Source of the DNA: Aureimonas ureilytica DSM 18598 = NBRC 106430
GTDB lineage: Bacteria > Pseudomonadota > Alphaproteobacteria > Rhizobiales > Rhizobiaceae
Reading direction: 5' to 3'
NCBI RefSeq assembly: GCF_000382705.1
Contig: NZ_ARQE01000001.1
Location: forward strand, 477,551-541,550
Length of the DNA stretch: 64,000 nt
The notes under the pieces were generated by a model, which saw only the letters and a program-made list of their open reading frames with translations, made no database searches and was not told where the DNA came from. Below are positions 17,677-27,076 of the stretch, piece after piece. Made by a program: the position numbers and the translations under genes. The stretch's first letter is position 1; each line of letters begins with the position of its first letter.

Positions 17677-17924
17677 GGCGTTCGGTCTTCTCGGGAAGGC
17701 TCCGCGATCGGCCGGCGCACGGTTCGGCGCGGCCCTCGCGCCCGCAGTCTAGAGGCGGGTGCCCGCGCCTCTCAAGCGCGACGGCGACACCCTTTGCCCA
17801 GAAAGCGGGTGAGCAAGGGCGGCCTTCGCCTTTACGCGGGCTTTGCACAAGCCAGTGTATGGAGAAGGTCGAGACCGAACCCCGCGGCGCGCGCCCGCAA
17901 TTCTTTGAAAGAAGACGAGGCTCC

Positions 17925-19370
17925 ATGTCGACCTACGACCTCATCGTGATCGGTAGCGGCCCATCCGGCCGCCGGGCCGCCGTGCAGGCCGCCAAGCTCG
18001 GGCATTCCGTGCTCGTGGTGGAGCGCAACCGCCGCGTCGGCGGCGTGTCCGTCCACACCGGCACGATCCCGTCCAAGACCATGCGCGAGACGGTGCTGAA
18101 CCTTTCGGGCTGGCGCGAGCGCGGCTTCTATGGCCGCGCCTACCGCGTGAAGCAGGACATTTCGGCCGCCGATATCCAGGCGCGCATGAGCAAGACGCTG
18201 GAGCACGAGGTCGACGTGCTCGACCACCAGTTCGCCCGCAACGGCGTCAAGGTCATGCGCGGCGTGGCCTCGTTCCGCTCGCCGCACGAGATCGTGGTGC
18301 GCAACGAGGGCGAGGACGAGCGCGTCGTCACCGGCCGGTTCATCCTGATCGCGGTCGGCACCAAGCCCTTCCGCCCGGATTACGTGCCCTTCAACGGCAC
18401 CAATGTCTTCGATTCCGACGAGATCGTCTCGCTGCCCAAGCTGCCGCGCTCCATGACGGTGATCGGCGCGGGCGTCATCGGCGTCGAATATGCCACGATC
18501 TTTTCCGCGCTCGAGGTGCAGGTGACGCTGGTCGAACCGCGCGCCACCTTCCTCGACTTCGTGGACAAGGAGCTGATGGAGGATTTCGTCCACGACCTGC
18601 GCGACCGGAACCTGTCGCTGCGGCTCGGGGCAGAAGTCACCAAGATCGAGTTCGACGCCAATGGCCGCCCGGTCTGCCGCATCGCCACCGGGCGCGACGT
18701 GACGAGCGACATGCTGCTCTTTGCCGCCGGGCGCATGGGCGCGACCGACAGCCTCAATCTCGAAGCCGCCGGGCTGGAGGTCGATCGGCGCGGGCGCATC
18801 AGCGTCAACGAGAAGACCTTGCAGACCGCCGTGCCGCATATCTACGCGGCGGGCGACGTGATCGGCTTTCCCTCGCTCGCCTCCACCTCGATGGAGCAAG
18901 GGCGCCTCGCCGCCTGCCACGCCTTCGGGCTCCAGCCGCCGCCGCCGCCCGAGTTCTTCCCCTATGGCATCTATTCCGTGCCGGAAATCTCGACGGTCGG
19001 CATGAGCGAGGAGGACGTGCGCAAGCGCGGCATTCCCTATGAATGCGGCATCGCGCGCTTCCGCGAGACCTCGCGCGGCCACATCATGGGCCTCGACCGG
19101 GGCATGATGAAGATGATCTTCTCCAAGAAGACCCGCCGTCTTCTCGGCGTCCATATCGTGGGCGAGGGGGCGACCGAGCTGATCCATATCGGTCAGGCCG
19201 TTCTCAACCTGAAGGGCACGATCGACTATTTCATGGACAACACGTTCAACTATCCGACGCTCGCCGAGGCCTACAAGATCGCCTCGCTCGACGCCTGGAA
19301 CCGCGCCTTCGCCCATGCCGCCGAGCCGCCGGTGGCCCCGGTGTCGGGCGAGGACGAGATGGTTCACTGA
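17925..19370 (+). CDS. sthA: Soluble (Si-specific) NAD(P) transhydrogenase
   Basis: A 481-residue FAD flavoprotein of the pyridine nucleotide-disulfide oxidoreductase fold. FAD loop IGSGPSGRRAA (10-20), NAD loop VIGAGVIGVEYA, second FAD motif HIYAAGDVIG and the C-terminal dimer domain ending NYPTLAEAYKIA are present. The position of the redox cysteines reads VGGVSVHTGTIPSKTM and has no Cys, which excludes a lipoamide or glutathione reductase and fits SthA, which passes hydride between NADPH and NAD+. ATG at 17925 has GAAGACGAGG upstream. Confidence 0.93.
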   Translation: MSTYDLIVIGSGPSGRRAAVQAAKLGHSVLVVERNRRVGGVSVHTGTIPSKTMRETVLNLSGWRERGFYGRAYRVKQDISAADIQARMSKTLEHEVDVLDHQFARNGVKVMRGVASFRSPHEIVVRNEGEDERVVTGRFILIAVGTKPFRPDYVPFNGTNVFDSDEIVSLPKLPRSMTVIGAGVIGVEYATIFSALEVQVTLVEPRATFLDFVDKELMEDFVHDLRDRNLSLRLGAEVTKIEFDANGRPVCRIATGRDVTSDMLLFAAGRMGATDSLNLEAAGLEVDRRGRISVNEKTLQTAVPHIYAAGDVIGFPSLASTSMEQGRLAACHAFGLQPPPPPEFFPYGIYSVPEISTVGMSEEDVRKRGIPYECGIARFRETSRGHIMGLDRGMMKMIFSKKTRRLLGVHIVGEGATELIHIGQAVLNLKGTIDYFMDNTFNYPTLAEAYKIASLDAWNRAFAHAAEPPVAPVSGEDEMVH

Positions 19371-19398
19371 CGCCCCGCGCCATGGGCCGACCCTCATG

Positions 19399-19435
19399 AA
19401 AAAAGGCCGGGACGCCTCGCGCCCCGGCCTTTTTC
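19399..19435. terminator. Bidirectional terminator between sthA and the citrate-type carrier
   Basis: AAAAGGCCGGG pairs with CCCGGCCTTTTT-like sequence around a GC-rich loop, with A tract before and T tract after. It sits between two convergent genes and can serve both. Confidence 0.88.
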
Positions 19436-19477
19436 GCATCGTAGCTTGCGGAGGCCGGCCGGCCCCCAACGCCTTTG

Positions 19478-20788
19478 TTAGTAGAGCGGCACCGCGCCGG
19501 TCAGCACCGCGCCGGCGAGCATGAGGCCCGCCAGACCCGCCGCCCAGGGCAGGGCGAAGCGCTGCAAGGCGCCGGTTTCCACCTCCGACAGGTTGGTCAG
19601 GACGTAGAGCGCGGGCACGAGCGGGCTCAGCATGTGCATGGGCTGGCCGACCAGCGAGGCGCGGGCGATCACTTCGGGCGCGATGCCATAGGCGCGCGCC
19701 GCTTCCGCCAGAACCGGCACCACGCCGAAATAGAAGGCGTCGTTCGACAGGAGGAAGGTAAAGGGGCCGCTGAGGACCGCCGTGATCAGCGGAATGAAGT
19801 TTCCGGCCGATTCCGGGATCAGGTAGATGACGCTTTTCGCCAGCGCGTCGGTCATGCCCGTGCCCTGGAGAATGCCGGTGAAGACGCCGGCGGCGAAGAT
19901 CACCGCCACGACCGACAGCGCGCTGCCGGCATGGGCCTCGATGCGCTCGCGCTGCTCGCGGATGCCGGGGAAGTTCACGGTGATGGCGATCGCGAAGGCG
20001 ATCATGAACATCAGCGCCAGCGGCAGGACGTCGGCCACGAGCAGGACGAGCAGCGCCGCCGTCAGGACGAGGTTGAACGCCTGAAGCCAGGCGGGGCGGG
20101 CGACCACGGCGCGGCGCGAGGCCAGGATCTGGCTCATCGGCGTTTCCTCGCTATCGGGCACGATGCCCGGCAGGGCGGCGAGGCGGCGGCGCTCGATCAG
20201 GCCGAAGCGCGCGGCAATGAGGACCGCGCCGCAGCAAGTGAGGAGAATGGCCGGGATCAGCGGCACGAAGACCTGGCTCGGCTCCAGATGCAGCGAGGCC
20301 ATGACGCGCGCCGTCGGCCCGCCCCAGGGCGCGATGTTGATGATGGCGTTGGGCAGGATCGTCACCGCCGGCAGGATCAGTGGCCGGATGCCGAGACTGC
20401 GATGCAGCGGCATCATGGCCGTGACGCAGATCAGGAAGGTGGTGGAGCCGTCGCCGTCCAGCGACACGACCATGGCGAGGAGCGTCGAGCCGACGATGAC
20501 GCGAAGCGGATCGCCATGGCAGACCCGCACCACGAGCCGCACCAGCGGATCGAACAGGCCGACATCGATCATCAGGCCGAAATAGAGAATGGCGAAGAGC
20601 AGCAGCGCGGCGGTCGGCCCGATACGCTTGATGCCCTCCAGAACCATGTCCGGGATCATCGGGCCGAAGCCGCCGATGAGCGCGAAGGCCATGGGAATGA
20701 GGATGAGCGCGATCAGCGCGGACAGGCGATTGCTCATGACCGCCGTCATGAAGACGGCGATCATCGCATAGGCGAGGAAGGTCAGCAT
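19478..20788 (-). CDS. CitMHS family citrate/metal-citrate transporter
   Basis: A 435-residue carrier of the CitMHS (citrate-Mg2+:H+/citrate-Ca2+:H+) family with about 12 membrane spans. Landmarks are MLTFLAYAMIAVFMTAVMS, SLDGDGSTTFLICVTAMMPL and NAIINIAPWGGPTARVMASL, the typical substrate-site loops. It should import divalent-metal citrate with protons; the metal preference is not visible. ATG at 20788 gives the normal N terminus; an upstream frame is Arg rich and rejected. No citrate two-component system is adjacent. Confidence 0.92.
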   Translation of the reverse strand: MLTFLAYAMIAVFMTAVMSNRLSALIALILIPMAFALIGGFGPMIPDMVLEGIKRIGPTAALLLFAILYFGLMIDVGLFDPLVRLVVRVCHGDPLRVIVGSTLLAMVVSLDGDGSTTFLICVTAMMPLHRSLGIRPLILPAVTILPNAIINIAPWGGPTARVMASLHLEPSQVFVPLIPAILLTCCGAVLIAARFGLIERRRLAALPGIVPDSEETPMSQILASRRAVVARPAWLQAFNLVLTAALLVLLVADVLPLALMFMIAFAIAITVNFPGIREQRERIEAHAGSALSVVAVIFAAGVFTGILQGTGMTDALAKSVIYLIPESAGNFIPLITAVLSGPFTFLLSNDAFYFGVVPVLAEAARAYGIAPEVIARASLVGQPMHMLSPLVPALYVLTNLSEVETGALQRFALPWAAGLAGLMLAGAVLTGAVPLY

Positions 20789-20987
20789 GGTCGTTTCGTT
20801 GTGAGCATCGGGCGAGGGGAGGTCCCGCCGGGACGCAAGGGATGGAGAGGCGGTGCGCACGCGGCGCCTCACGGACGCGTTACCGGATATTGGCGCGCCT
20901 AACCATCCTCACATCGCCTTTTTTCGACGCCTCGCGTGTCCCGCCGGCGCCCGTCGTCCGTAGCCCTGCGACCGGCCGCCTGCCGCC

Positions 20988-22265
20988 CTATTCGCGCGCG
21001 GCGAGGCTGCGGGCCTGGCGGAGCTGCGGGAAGGCGAGGCTCCAGATGCCGGCGACCGCGACGGTCGCGAGGCCGCCCACCACGACGGCGGGCACGGCGC
21101 CGATCCAGGCGGCCATGAGGCCGGCGCGGAATTCGCCGAGCTCGTTGGACGCGCCGACGAAGATGCCGTTCACCGCGTTGACGCGGCCGCGCACCTCGTC
21201 CGGCGTCCAGAGCTGGAGCAGCGTTTCGCGGATATAGACCGAGATCATGTCGGCCGCGCCCATCAGGGCGAGCGCCGGGATCGACAGCCAGGGCGTGGTG
21301 GACAGGCCGAACACCGCCGTGAACACGCCGAACAGGGCGACGAACAGGAACATGATGTGCCCCGCCCGGTCGCGCACCGGATGGGCGGCGAGCCAGGCGG
21401 CCGTCAGGATGGCGCCGACGCCGGGCGCGGCGCGCAAGAGGCCGGCGCCCCAGGGGCCGACGCCCAGAACGTCATGCGCGAAGACCGGCATGAGCGCCAC
21501 CGCGCCGCCGAGAAGCACGGCGAAGAGATCGAGCGAGATGGCGCCGAGCACGACCTTTTCGCGGAAGATGAAGCGGAAGCCCGCCACCACCGTCTCGAAG
21601 CTCGCCGGCTCGCCCGTCGTGTGCTGGCGCGGCGCGGAGATCGACAGGACGAGGCCCGCGCCGAGCAGGAACAGCACCAGCGCCGTGCCATAGGCGATGT
21701 CGGGCGACAGGCCGTAGAGAAGACCGCCCGCGACCGGACCGACGATCGAGGCGACCTGCCAGGAGGAGGAGTTCCAGGCGACTGCGTTGGCGAGCTCGTC
21801 CTTGCTCACGAGATTGACCACGAGCGAGGAGGCGGCCGGGCCGAAAAAGGCGCGCGCGATGCCGAAGACCACGAGAATGGCGAAGACCGGCACGGGCGAG
21901 ACGAGGCCCGTCAGGGTGAGGAACAGAAGCGCCGCCGCGCCCGCGCCTTCCACCAGGGTGGACAGGCCCATGATCCAGCGCCGCGAATAGCGGTCGGCCA
22001 CCGAGCCGGTGACGAGCACGAGCAGGAGCGCCGGCAGGAACTGGCAAAGGCCGACCAGCCCGAGATCGAACGGATCGCGCGTCAGCGCATAGATCTGCCA
22101 GGTGACGGAGACCGAGACGATCTGCACCGCGAAGGCGGCGAAGAACCGGGCCAGCCAGTAGCGCAGAAAGCGGCGGTTGCGAAAGGCGGCAAAGCGATCG
22201 TCGGTCGGCGTGTGGACCGGGGCGTCGTCGGACGGGGGAAGGGAGGGCGCGTCGTCGCTGGACAT
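20988..22265 (-). CDS. MFS transporter, EntS-like (MFS_3)
   Basis: A 425-residue 12-helix transporter of the EntS/MFS_3 group. It opens FAAFRNRRFLRYWLARFFAAFAVQIVSVSVTWQIYALT, and GSVADRYSRRWIM is the motif-A loop. EntS exports enterobactin, but many MFS_3 proteins have unknown substrates and no siderophore genes are nearby. ATG at 22265 has a GGAG site; about 30 residues of low-complexity Ser/Pro/Asp precede the first helix. It is divergent from the chemoreceptor gene. Confidence 0.9.
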   Translation of the reverse strand: MSSDDAPSLPPSDDAPVHTPTDDRFAAFRNRRFLRYWLARFFAAFAVQIVSVSVTWQIYALTRDPFDLGLVGLCQFLPALLLVLVTGSVADRYSRRWIMGLSTLVEGAGAAALLFLTLTGLVSPVPVFAILVVFGIARAFFGPAASSLVVNLVSKDELANAVAWNSSSWQVASIVGPVAGGLLYGLSPDIAYGTALVLFLLGAGLVLSISAPRQHTTGEPASFETVVAGFRFIFREKVVLGAISLDLFAVLLGGAVALMPVFAHDVLGVGPWGAGLLRAAPGVGAILTAAWLAAHPVRDRAGHIMFLFVALFGVFTAVFGLSTTPWLSIPALALMGAADMISVYIRETLLQLWTPDEVRGRVNAVNGIFVGASNELGEFRAGLMAAWIGAVPAVVVGGLATVAVAGIWSLAFPQLRQARSLAARE

Positions 22266-22783
22266 CGTGGCTCCGGCCGTCTTTTCCTTATCAGTGGCGC
22301 GCATCGGCGGGGCGCGGTGCGAGGAAGCGCCGCGTGGTCGGACATGCGGACAGGAAGGGAAGGGGCCGCCTTTCGAAGAAATCGGGAAACAGCGCATCAC
22401 CGGCCGGCGCACCCTCCGGAGAACGGACGGGCACCCCTGCGGCGCGCGGGAGCGTGACCGCCTCTCCTTCCGGGGATCGCGACCGCGAAAACACAGTCAC
22501 GAGCGGAGGCCTTGCGTCAAGTCGCCCGAAGGCAAGGCTTACGAAGTTTTCTCGGGGCCACGCATCCAAGACGGCCTTTGCGTGTCCCGCAGCGCGGCGC
22601 GCCGCTCCGACGGGCCGTTCCCCCTTCGAGCCGAGGCGGGGACGAGGAGGATGGGGCCGCCGTTAAGACGTGCGACATATCGCCTCGAAAAACGATTTAC
22701 CCCATTTGGCGATACCTGCGTCGTTTCAGGACTTGGCAGCTTTCTTGGCCTTTATTTTCCCCCGAACCGACAAGGGGGCGTCA
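22266..22783. other. Long divergent intergenic region (MFS / chemoreceptor)
   Basis: 518 bases with no convincing gene: the open frames have no ribosome site and no recognisable protein. The part nearest the chemoreceptor is less GC rich (from about 22670). A weak sigma-54-like element TGGCAGC-N4-TTGG lies at 22734-22748, 36 bases before the chemoreceptor ATG. The last TTGG departs from the TTGC consensus, so this is only a suggestion. Confidence 0.5.
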
Positions 22784-24658
22784 ATGAGAGTCTCGATTCG
22801 CACCAAACTCGCCGGCGGCTTTGCCGTCATGGTCTGTCTCAGCCTGTTTCTGGGCGGCATCGGCGCCTACAATCTGATGACCGTTCAGGAGCGCATGGAA
22901 GCGCTCCGGTCCGGGCCGATCGCGCAGAACGAGCGGCTTTTGAGCATCCGCTCGGCCGTGTCGGATATCGGGCGCCTCGTGAACACCCTGACATCGGTCG
23001 ACGGCAGCACGTTCGGCGATACGCAGGAGGCGATCCAGGGCCGGTCGAAGGACGCGTTCGACGCGCTCGCCGAGTATCGCGCCAACGCGGCCCGGACCGA
23101 GATCCCCTCGGTGGATACGCTGAAGGGCAGCATTGAGACCTATCTGCGGATGACCAGGCAGGCGGCGGACTTCCTGACGCTGAAGACGAGCGATCCCGCC
23201 CAGCGGGCCGAAGCGCAGTCCAACGCGCGCTCGCTTCTGGGCGGCGGCATGCAGCCGACCATGGTGGCGATGATCAGCCAGGTGAAGACGCAGCTCTCGC
23301 GCGAGAAGAAGCGCATGAACGCGCTGTCCGCTGAGATCGACCAGGCCAACCAGCGGGCGCTCATGCAGCTGACGGCGCTGGCCGGCGCCGCCGTCGTCAT
23401 GGGCCTGTTCCTGGCCGCCTGGCTCGGCCTGTCGATCTCGCGCGGCCTGTCGCGCTCGGTGACGCTCGCCCGCCAGATCGGCTCGGGCGACCTGACGCAG
23501 CGGATCGTGGTGAAGGGCCGTGACGAGATCGCCGAGTTGCAGCAGGCCATGAGCGACATGACGGTGAAGCTCTCCGAGATCGTGTCGGGCGTTCGCTCCT
23601 CGTCCTCGCTGGTCGCCGCCGGCTCCGCCCGCTCCGCTTCCACCGCCGAGCGCCTGTCGTCGGGCTCGACCGAACAGGCCGCCGCCTCGGAGCAGGCCTC
23701 CGCCGCCATTGAAGAGATGAGCGCGAACATCCGTCAGAACGCCGACAACGCGTCCACCACGGAGAAGATCGCCGCGCAGGCGTCGGAACATGCCGGAACG
23801 ACCGGCGAGGCCGTGGCGCAGTCCACCAAGGCGATGCGCGAGATCGCCGAGAAGATCGCCGTCGTGCAGGAAATCGCGCGCCAGACCGACCTTCTGGCGC
23901 TGAACGCCGCCATCGAAGCCGCCCGCGCCGGCCAGCATGGCAAGGGCTTTGCCGTCGTCGCGTCGGAAGTGCGCAAGCTCGCCGAGCGCTCGCAGACCGC
24001 CGCGAGCGAGATCGGCGAACTCTCGGCCAAGACGCTGGTCGTCGCCGAAGAGGCCGGCTCGCGTCTGGAGCGTCTGGTGCCGGACATCCGAAAGACCGCG
24101 GAACTCGTGTCCGAGATTTCGGCCGCCTGCCGGGAGCAGTCGATCGGCGTCGAGCAGATCAACCAGGCGATCCAGCAGCTCGATCAGGTGACGCAGGCCA
24201 ATGCCGGCGCGGCCGGCGAGATGACGGCCACCGCCGAGCAACTGGCGGCGGAAGCCGGGCGGCTGGAAGAGCGCGCGGGCTATTTCCGCATGACGGATGC
24301 CGAGCGCGAGCATTTCCAGAAGGCGGAAGCCGCCGAGATCGAAGCCACCAACCAGCGGATCGAGCGCGAGAAGGCGCGGCGGGGCGAGGCGTCGGCCAAG
24401 CCGGCCGCGTCCAAGGGTGCGGCGTCCAAGCCGGTTGCCGATCAGGCCGCCCCGCCGTCCAAGCCGGTCCGCGCGGCCAAGGCGCCGGTCGCGGCGGTGG
24501 CGGAGGACGATCTCTTCGCGGATGGCGGCGACAACCCCGTCCATTCGCTCCAGGCGCAGGCGGCGGACTTCGCCGCGCGCCCGAGCGCCAAGGCTGGCAA
24601 GGCCGGTTTCGCGCTGGATCTCGGCCGTGACGAGGGCTTCGAGCGCATGAGCCGGTAA
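22784..24658 (+). CDS. Methyl-accepting chemotaxis protein
   Basis: A 624-residue transmembrane chemoreceptor. First helix about 8-30, periplasmic four-helix-type sensor about 31-185 ([15 protein letters not shown] onward), second helix about 190-212, HAMP ([23 protein letters not shown]) and the cytoplasmic signalling hairpin with tip [21 protein letters not shown] near 362-383 that contacts CheA/CheW. After the methylation helices a tail of about 80 residues rich in Ala/Lys/Pro ([16 protein letters not shown]) replaces the usual end; no CheR/CheB pentapeptide is seen. ATG at 22784 has AAGGGGG. The ligand is unknown. Confidence 0.95.
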   Translation: MRVSIRTKLAGGFAVMVCLSLFLGGIGAYNLMTVQERMEALRSGPIAQNERLLSIRSAVSDIGRLVNTLTSVDGSTFGDTQEAIQGRSKDAFDALAEYRANAARTEIPSVDTLKGSIETYLRMTRQAADFLTLKTSDPAQRAEAQSNARSLLGGGMQPTMVAMISQVKTQLSREKKRMNALSAEIDQANQRALMQLTALAGAAVVMGLFLAAWLGLSISRGLSRSVTLARQIGSGDLTQRIVVKGRDEIAELQQAMSDMTVKLSEIVSGVRSSSSLVAAGSARSASTAERLSSGSTEQAAASEQASAAIEEMSANIRQNADNASTTEKIAAQASEHAGTTGEAVAQSTKAMREIAEKIAVVQEIARQTDLLALNAAIEAARAGQHGKGFAVVASEVRKLAERSQTAASEIGELSAKTLVVAEEAGSRLERLVPDIRKTAELVSEISAACREQSIGVEQINQAIQQLDQVTQANAGAAGEMTATAEQLAAEAGRLEERAGYFRMTDAEREHFQKAEAAEIEATNQRIEREKARRGEASAKPAASKGAASKPVADQAAPPSKPVRAAKAPVAAVAEDDLFADGGDNPVHSLQAQAADFAARPSAKAGKAGFALDLGRDEGFERMSR

Positions 24659-24700
24659 GGCTCACGGGCCGCTCCGAGCGGGCGGCCCCGGTCTCCAAAC

Positions 24701-24746
24701 CACGAAAGCCCGGCGCGACAGCCCCCCCCCGCGCCGGGCTTTCGTG
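24701..24746 (+). terminator. Terminator-like hairpin after the chemoreceptor gene
   Basis: CACGAAAGCCCGGCGCG pairs over 17 bases with CGCGCCGGGCTTTCGTG; the loop holds a run of nine or ten C. No long T tract follows, so it may act with Rho or chiefly protect the mRNA 3' end. Confidence 0.75.
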
Positions 24747-24890
24747 TTCGGGCCATTCTTGTTGGAAGCGCGAGCGAAAGCGGCGTCTCATGCGTCCGGC
24801 CGGCTCAGCCGCAGATCGAACTGCGACAAGCCGAATAGCCACGAAAGGACGTGGGCACGCTTTCCAAATTGTAAGATGAGAGCCGGTGAT

Positions 24891-24966
<76 letters not shown>

Positions 24967-25150
24967 GTCCACCGGTGAAGCGGGATTTAGATCAGGGGCG
25001 GGGTACCTGTCAAGCGGGCCGTTTCGATTCGGCCGCGTCGGCCTCCTCCGCCGTCAATTCGGTGCGAGAAGGGTGCGAAACGTTAGGGAAATACCCACTT
25101 CCCTCGTCGATTGTGCCAAAGCACATAGGTCCATCATCCAAAGGCTCCCC

Positions 25151-25453
25151 ATGCTCGCCGTCGTTCAAGTCGTTCTTCTGATCCTCAACATTCTCTGGTG
25201 GATCATCATCGTCTCGGCGATCCTGTCCTGGCTGCTCGCCTTCAACATTCTGGACTACCGCAACAATTTCGTGCGCACCGTCAGCGACACGCTCTATCGC
25301 ATGACCGAGCCGCTCTATCGCCCGATCCGCCGCATCCTGCCCAATCTCGGCGGGCTCGACCTGTCGCCGCTGGTGGTGCTGATCGCGATCTTCTTCATCC
25401 AGCAGCTGATCTATCTCTACGTCGTGCCCGCGATCTATCGCGCCGGCATCTGA
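25151..25453 (+). CDS. YggT family membrane protein
   Basis: A 100-residue YggT protein with two hydrophobic segments (about 3-30 and 72-95) and the family core WLLAFNILDYRNNFVRTV, LYRMTEPLYRPIRRILPNLGGLDLSPLVVLI. YggT proteins are inner-membrane proteins linked to cation/osmotic tolerance and, in Gram-positives, to division (YlmG); the role here is not established. Its stop overlaps the next start (TGATG), coupling it to the YggU-like gene, a widely conserved pair. Confidence 0.93.
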   Translation: MLAVVQVVLLILNILWWIIIVSAILSWLLAFNILDYRNNFVRTVSDTLYRMTEPLYRPIRRILPNLGGLDLSPLVVLIAIFFIQQLIYLYVVPAIYRAGI

Positions 25454-25749
25454 TGCTGCTTTCGGTGCGCCTGACGCCGCGCGCGGCGAGCGACCGGGTG
25501 GACCGGATCGCGCCGGGCGCGGAGGGCTGGCGCATCGAGGCGCGGGTGCGCGCGGTGCCGGAAAAGGGGCTCGCCAACGAGGCCCTGATCCGGCTCCTCG
25601 CCGATACGCTCGGCGTTCCCAAATCCGCGCTTTCGCTGAACTTCGGCTCCAAGGGGCGCGAAAAGCGCGTGCGCGTCGAGGGTGACGGCGCTAGTCTCGA
25701 GAATGCTCTTCGCGCTCACGCTTGTTTCCGCCCTTCTGGGGACGCCTGA
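25453..25749 (+). CDS. DUF167 (YggU) family protein
   Basis: A 98-residue DUF167 protein: VRLTPRAASDRVD, RIEARVRAVPEKGLANEALIRLLADTLGVPKSALSL and GSKGREKRVRVEG are the family's hallmark motifs. The fold is known but the function is not. ATG at 25453 overlaps the yggT stop. The 3' end overlaps the next gene by about 47 bases in another frame. Confidence 0.93.
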   Translation: MLLSVRLTPRAASDRVDRIAPGAEGWRIEARVRAVPEKGLANEALIRLLADTLGVPKSALSLNFGSKGREKRVRVEGDGASLENALRAHACFRPSGDA

Positions 25750-26281
25750 GGACTCCCCGCCCCAGCCGCCTTCGCGTGCCGAGCTGACCGGCGCGGAAAC
25801 GCCCGTCATCGAAAGCCTCTGCGTGTCGGCGGAACGGCCGGAGGCGGGCGGCGAGGCGCTGCGCTGCGCCGGCCTTCCGGGCTTCGATCTCTTTCTCGCA
25901 GGCCCGAGCGATCGACGGCGCGTCGCGATCGGCCGGCCCGAGGGCTTTGTTCCAACGCCGCCCGAACCGATGCGGCTCGGCTCCACGGCGCGCTGGCGCC
26001 TCGATGGCACCCGGCCGCTCGCCGTGATCCTGCGCTACAAGCTTGCAAGCGTGCCGGACGAAATCCTGCGGGTCGTCGTGAAGGCGCCCGTCGGCGAGAC
26101 GCCCGGCTGTCTGGCGGCGATCCTCGCGGGCCAGGCGGGTGCCGAGGGCGAGGAGGCCGACGCCTTCGTGGACGGCCGCGCGGCGGCGTTTCGCTGCGGC
26201 GTGGACCGGCCCGCCTTCCTGGGGCCGCGCGCCGACCCGGCCTTGCAGCGGGCGGGCCTGGCCTGGGTTTCCGAGCCGTAG
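25703..26281 (+). CDS. Exported protein of unknown function
   Basis: A frame of about 192 residues starting ATG at 25703 (MLFALTLVSALLGTPEDSPP), with a short hydrophobic N terminus that reads as a signal peptide. The rest looks like a compact beta-rich domain with about four cysteines (SLCVS, LRCAG, PGCLA, FRCGV), suggesting two periplasmic disulfides. It overlaps the yggU-like gene by 47 bases and is probably co-transcribed. An ATG at 25682 seven codons earlier is possible. I do not recognise a family. Confidence 0.75.
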   Translation: MLFALTLVSALLGTPEDSPPQPPSRAELTGAETPVIESLCVSAERPEAGGEALRCAGLPGFDLFLAGPSDRRRVAIGRPEGFVPTPPEPMRLGSTARWRLDGTRPLAVILRYKLASVPDEILRVVVKAPVGETPGCLAAILAGQAGAEGEEADAFVDGRAAAFRCGVDRPAFLGPRADPALQRAGLAWVSEP

Positions 26282-26300
26282 AGATCCCGTCGAACGAGAA

Positions 26301-26330
26301 AGGGCGCGGCTCCCTTTGGCGCCGCGCCCT
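26301..26330. terminator. Hairpin between convergent genes (unknown exported protein / ppa)
   Basis: AGGGCGCGGC pairs with GCCGCGCCCT around a ten-base loop. On the minus strand it is followed by TTTCTC, so it is best placed as the ppa terminator, 27 bases past its stop. Confidence 0.7.
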
Positions 26331-26356
26331 CCTGATGGTCCTGCGAGCCGGATGGC

Positions 26357-26932
26357 TCAGGCGTTTTCCTGGCCCACCGGCGTCTTGTTCTTCTCGGCCG
26401 CCGAGGCCTCCTCGTAGCGCGTCACGGCTTCCGTGATGAGCTTGCGGGCTTCGGCCGCATCGCCCCAGCCACCGATCTTCACCCACTTGCCGGGCTCCAG
26501 ATCCTTGTAGTGCTCGAAGAAATGCTCGATCTGCTTCAGCGTGATCTCGGGCAGGTCGGTGTATTCCTCGACCTTGATGTAGCGCTGGGTCAGCTTCGGC
26601 GAGGGAACGGCGATGACCTTCTCGTCCACGCCGCTGTTGTCCTCCATCTTGAGGACGCCGATCGGACGGCAGTTGATGACGCAGCCCGGGAAGAGCGGGC
26701 GCGTCGAGCAGACGAGCACGTCGATCGGGTCGCCATCGTCGGACAGCGTGTGGGGAACGAAGCCGTAGTTCCCGGGATAGGTCATCGGCGTGTAGAGGAA
26801 GCGGTCGACGAAGAGAGCGCCTGACTCCTTGTCCATCTCGTACTTGATCGGGTGGCCGCCGACCGGCACCTCGATGATCACGTTGATGTCCTCGGGCGGG
26901 TTCTTGCCCCGGGCGATAGCGTCGATGCGCAT
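26357..26932 (-). CDS. ppa: Inorganic pyrophosphatase (family I)
   Basis: Hydrolyses pyrophosphate and so drives biosynthetic reactions. The 191 residues contain [31 protein letters not shown] and the metal-binding signature DGDPIDVLV, then KVIAVP and the C-terminal [19 protein letters not shown] at 26932 has GAGGAG upstream. It appears monocistronic with a hairpin downstream. Confidence 0.97.
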   Translation of the reverse strand: MRIDAIARGKNPPEDINVIIEVPVGGHPIKYEMDKESGALFVDRFLYTPMTYPGNYGFVPHTLSDDGDPIDVLVCSTRPLFPGCVINCRPIGVLKMEDNSGVDEKVIAVPSPKLTQRYIKVEEYTDLPEITLKQIEHFFEHYKDLEPGKWVKIGGWGDAAEARKLITEAVTRYEEASAAEKNKTPVGQENA

Positions 26933-27076
26933 GGGAAAACTCCTCGAAAGCGTCGCGCGTGTCTAACCTGCCTGCCGCCCTCGAAGCAATTGGACTGGGT
27001 GTTTTCCCTGACGAAAGGTTAAAAAGCTAAGGGGACGGGATGAGCCCGCCGACGCCCCGACACCTTGGCCCCCTTT

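Noticed and set aside
24721-24730. Poly-C tract as a phase-variation switch
   Set aside because: It lies in the loop of a terminator-like hairpin after the chemoreceptor gene, not in a coding or promoter region.
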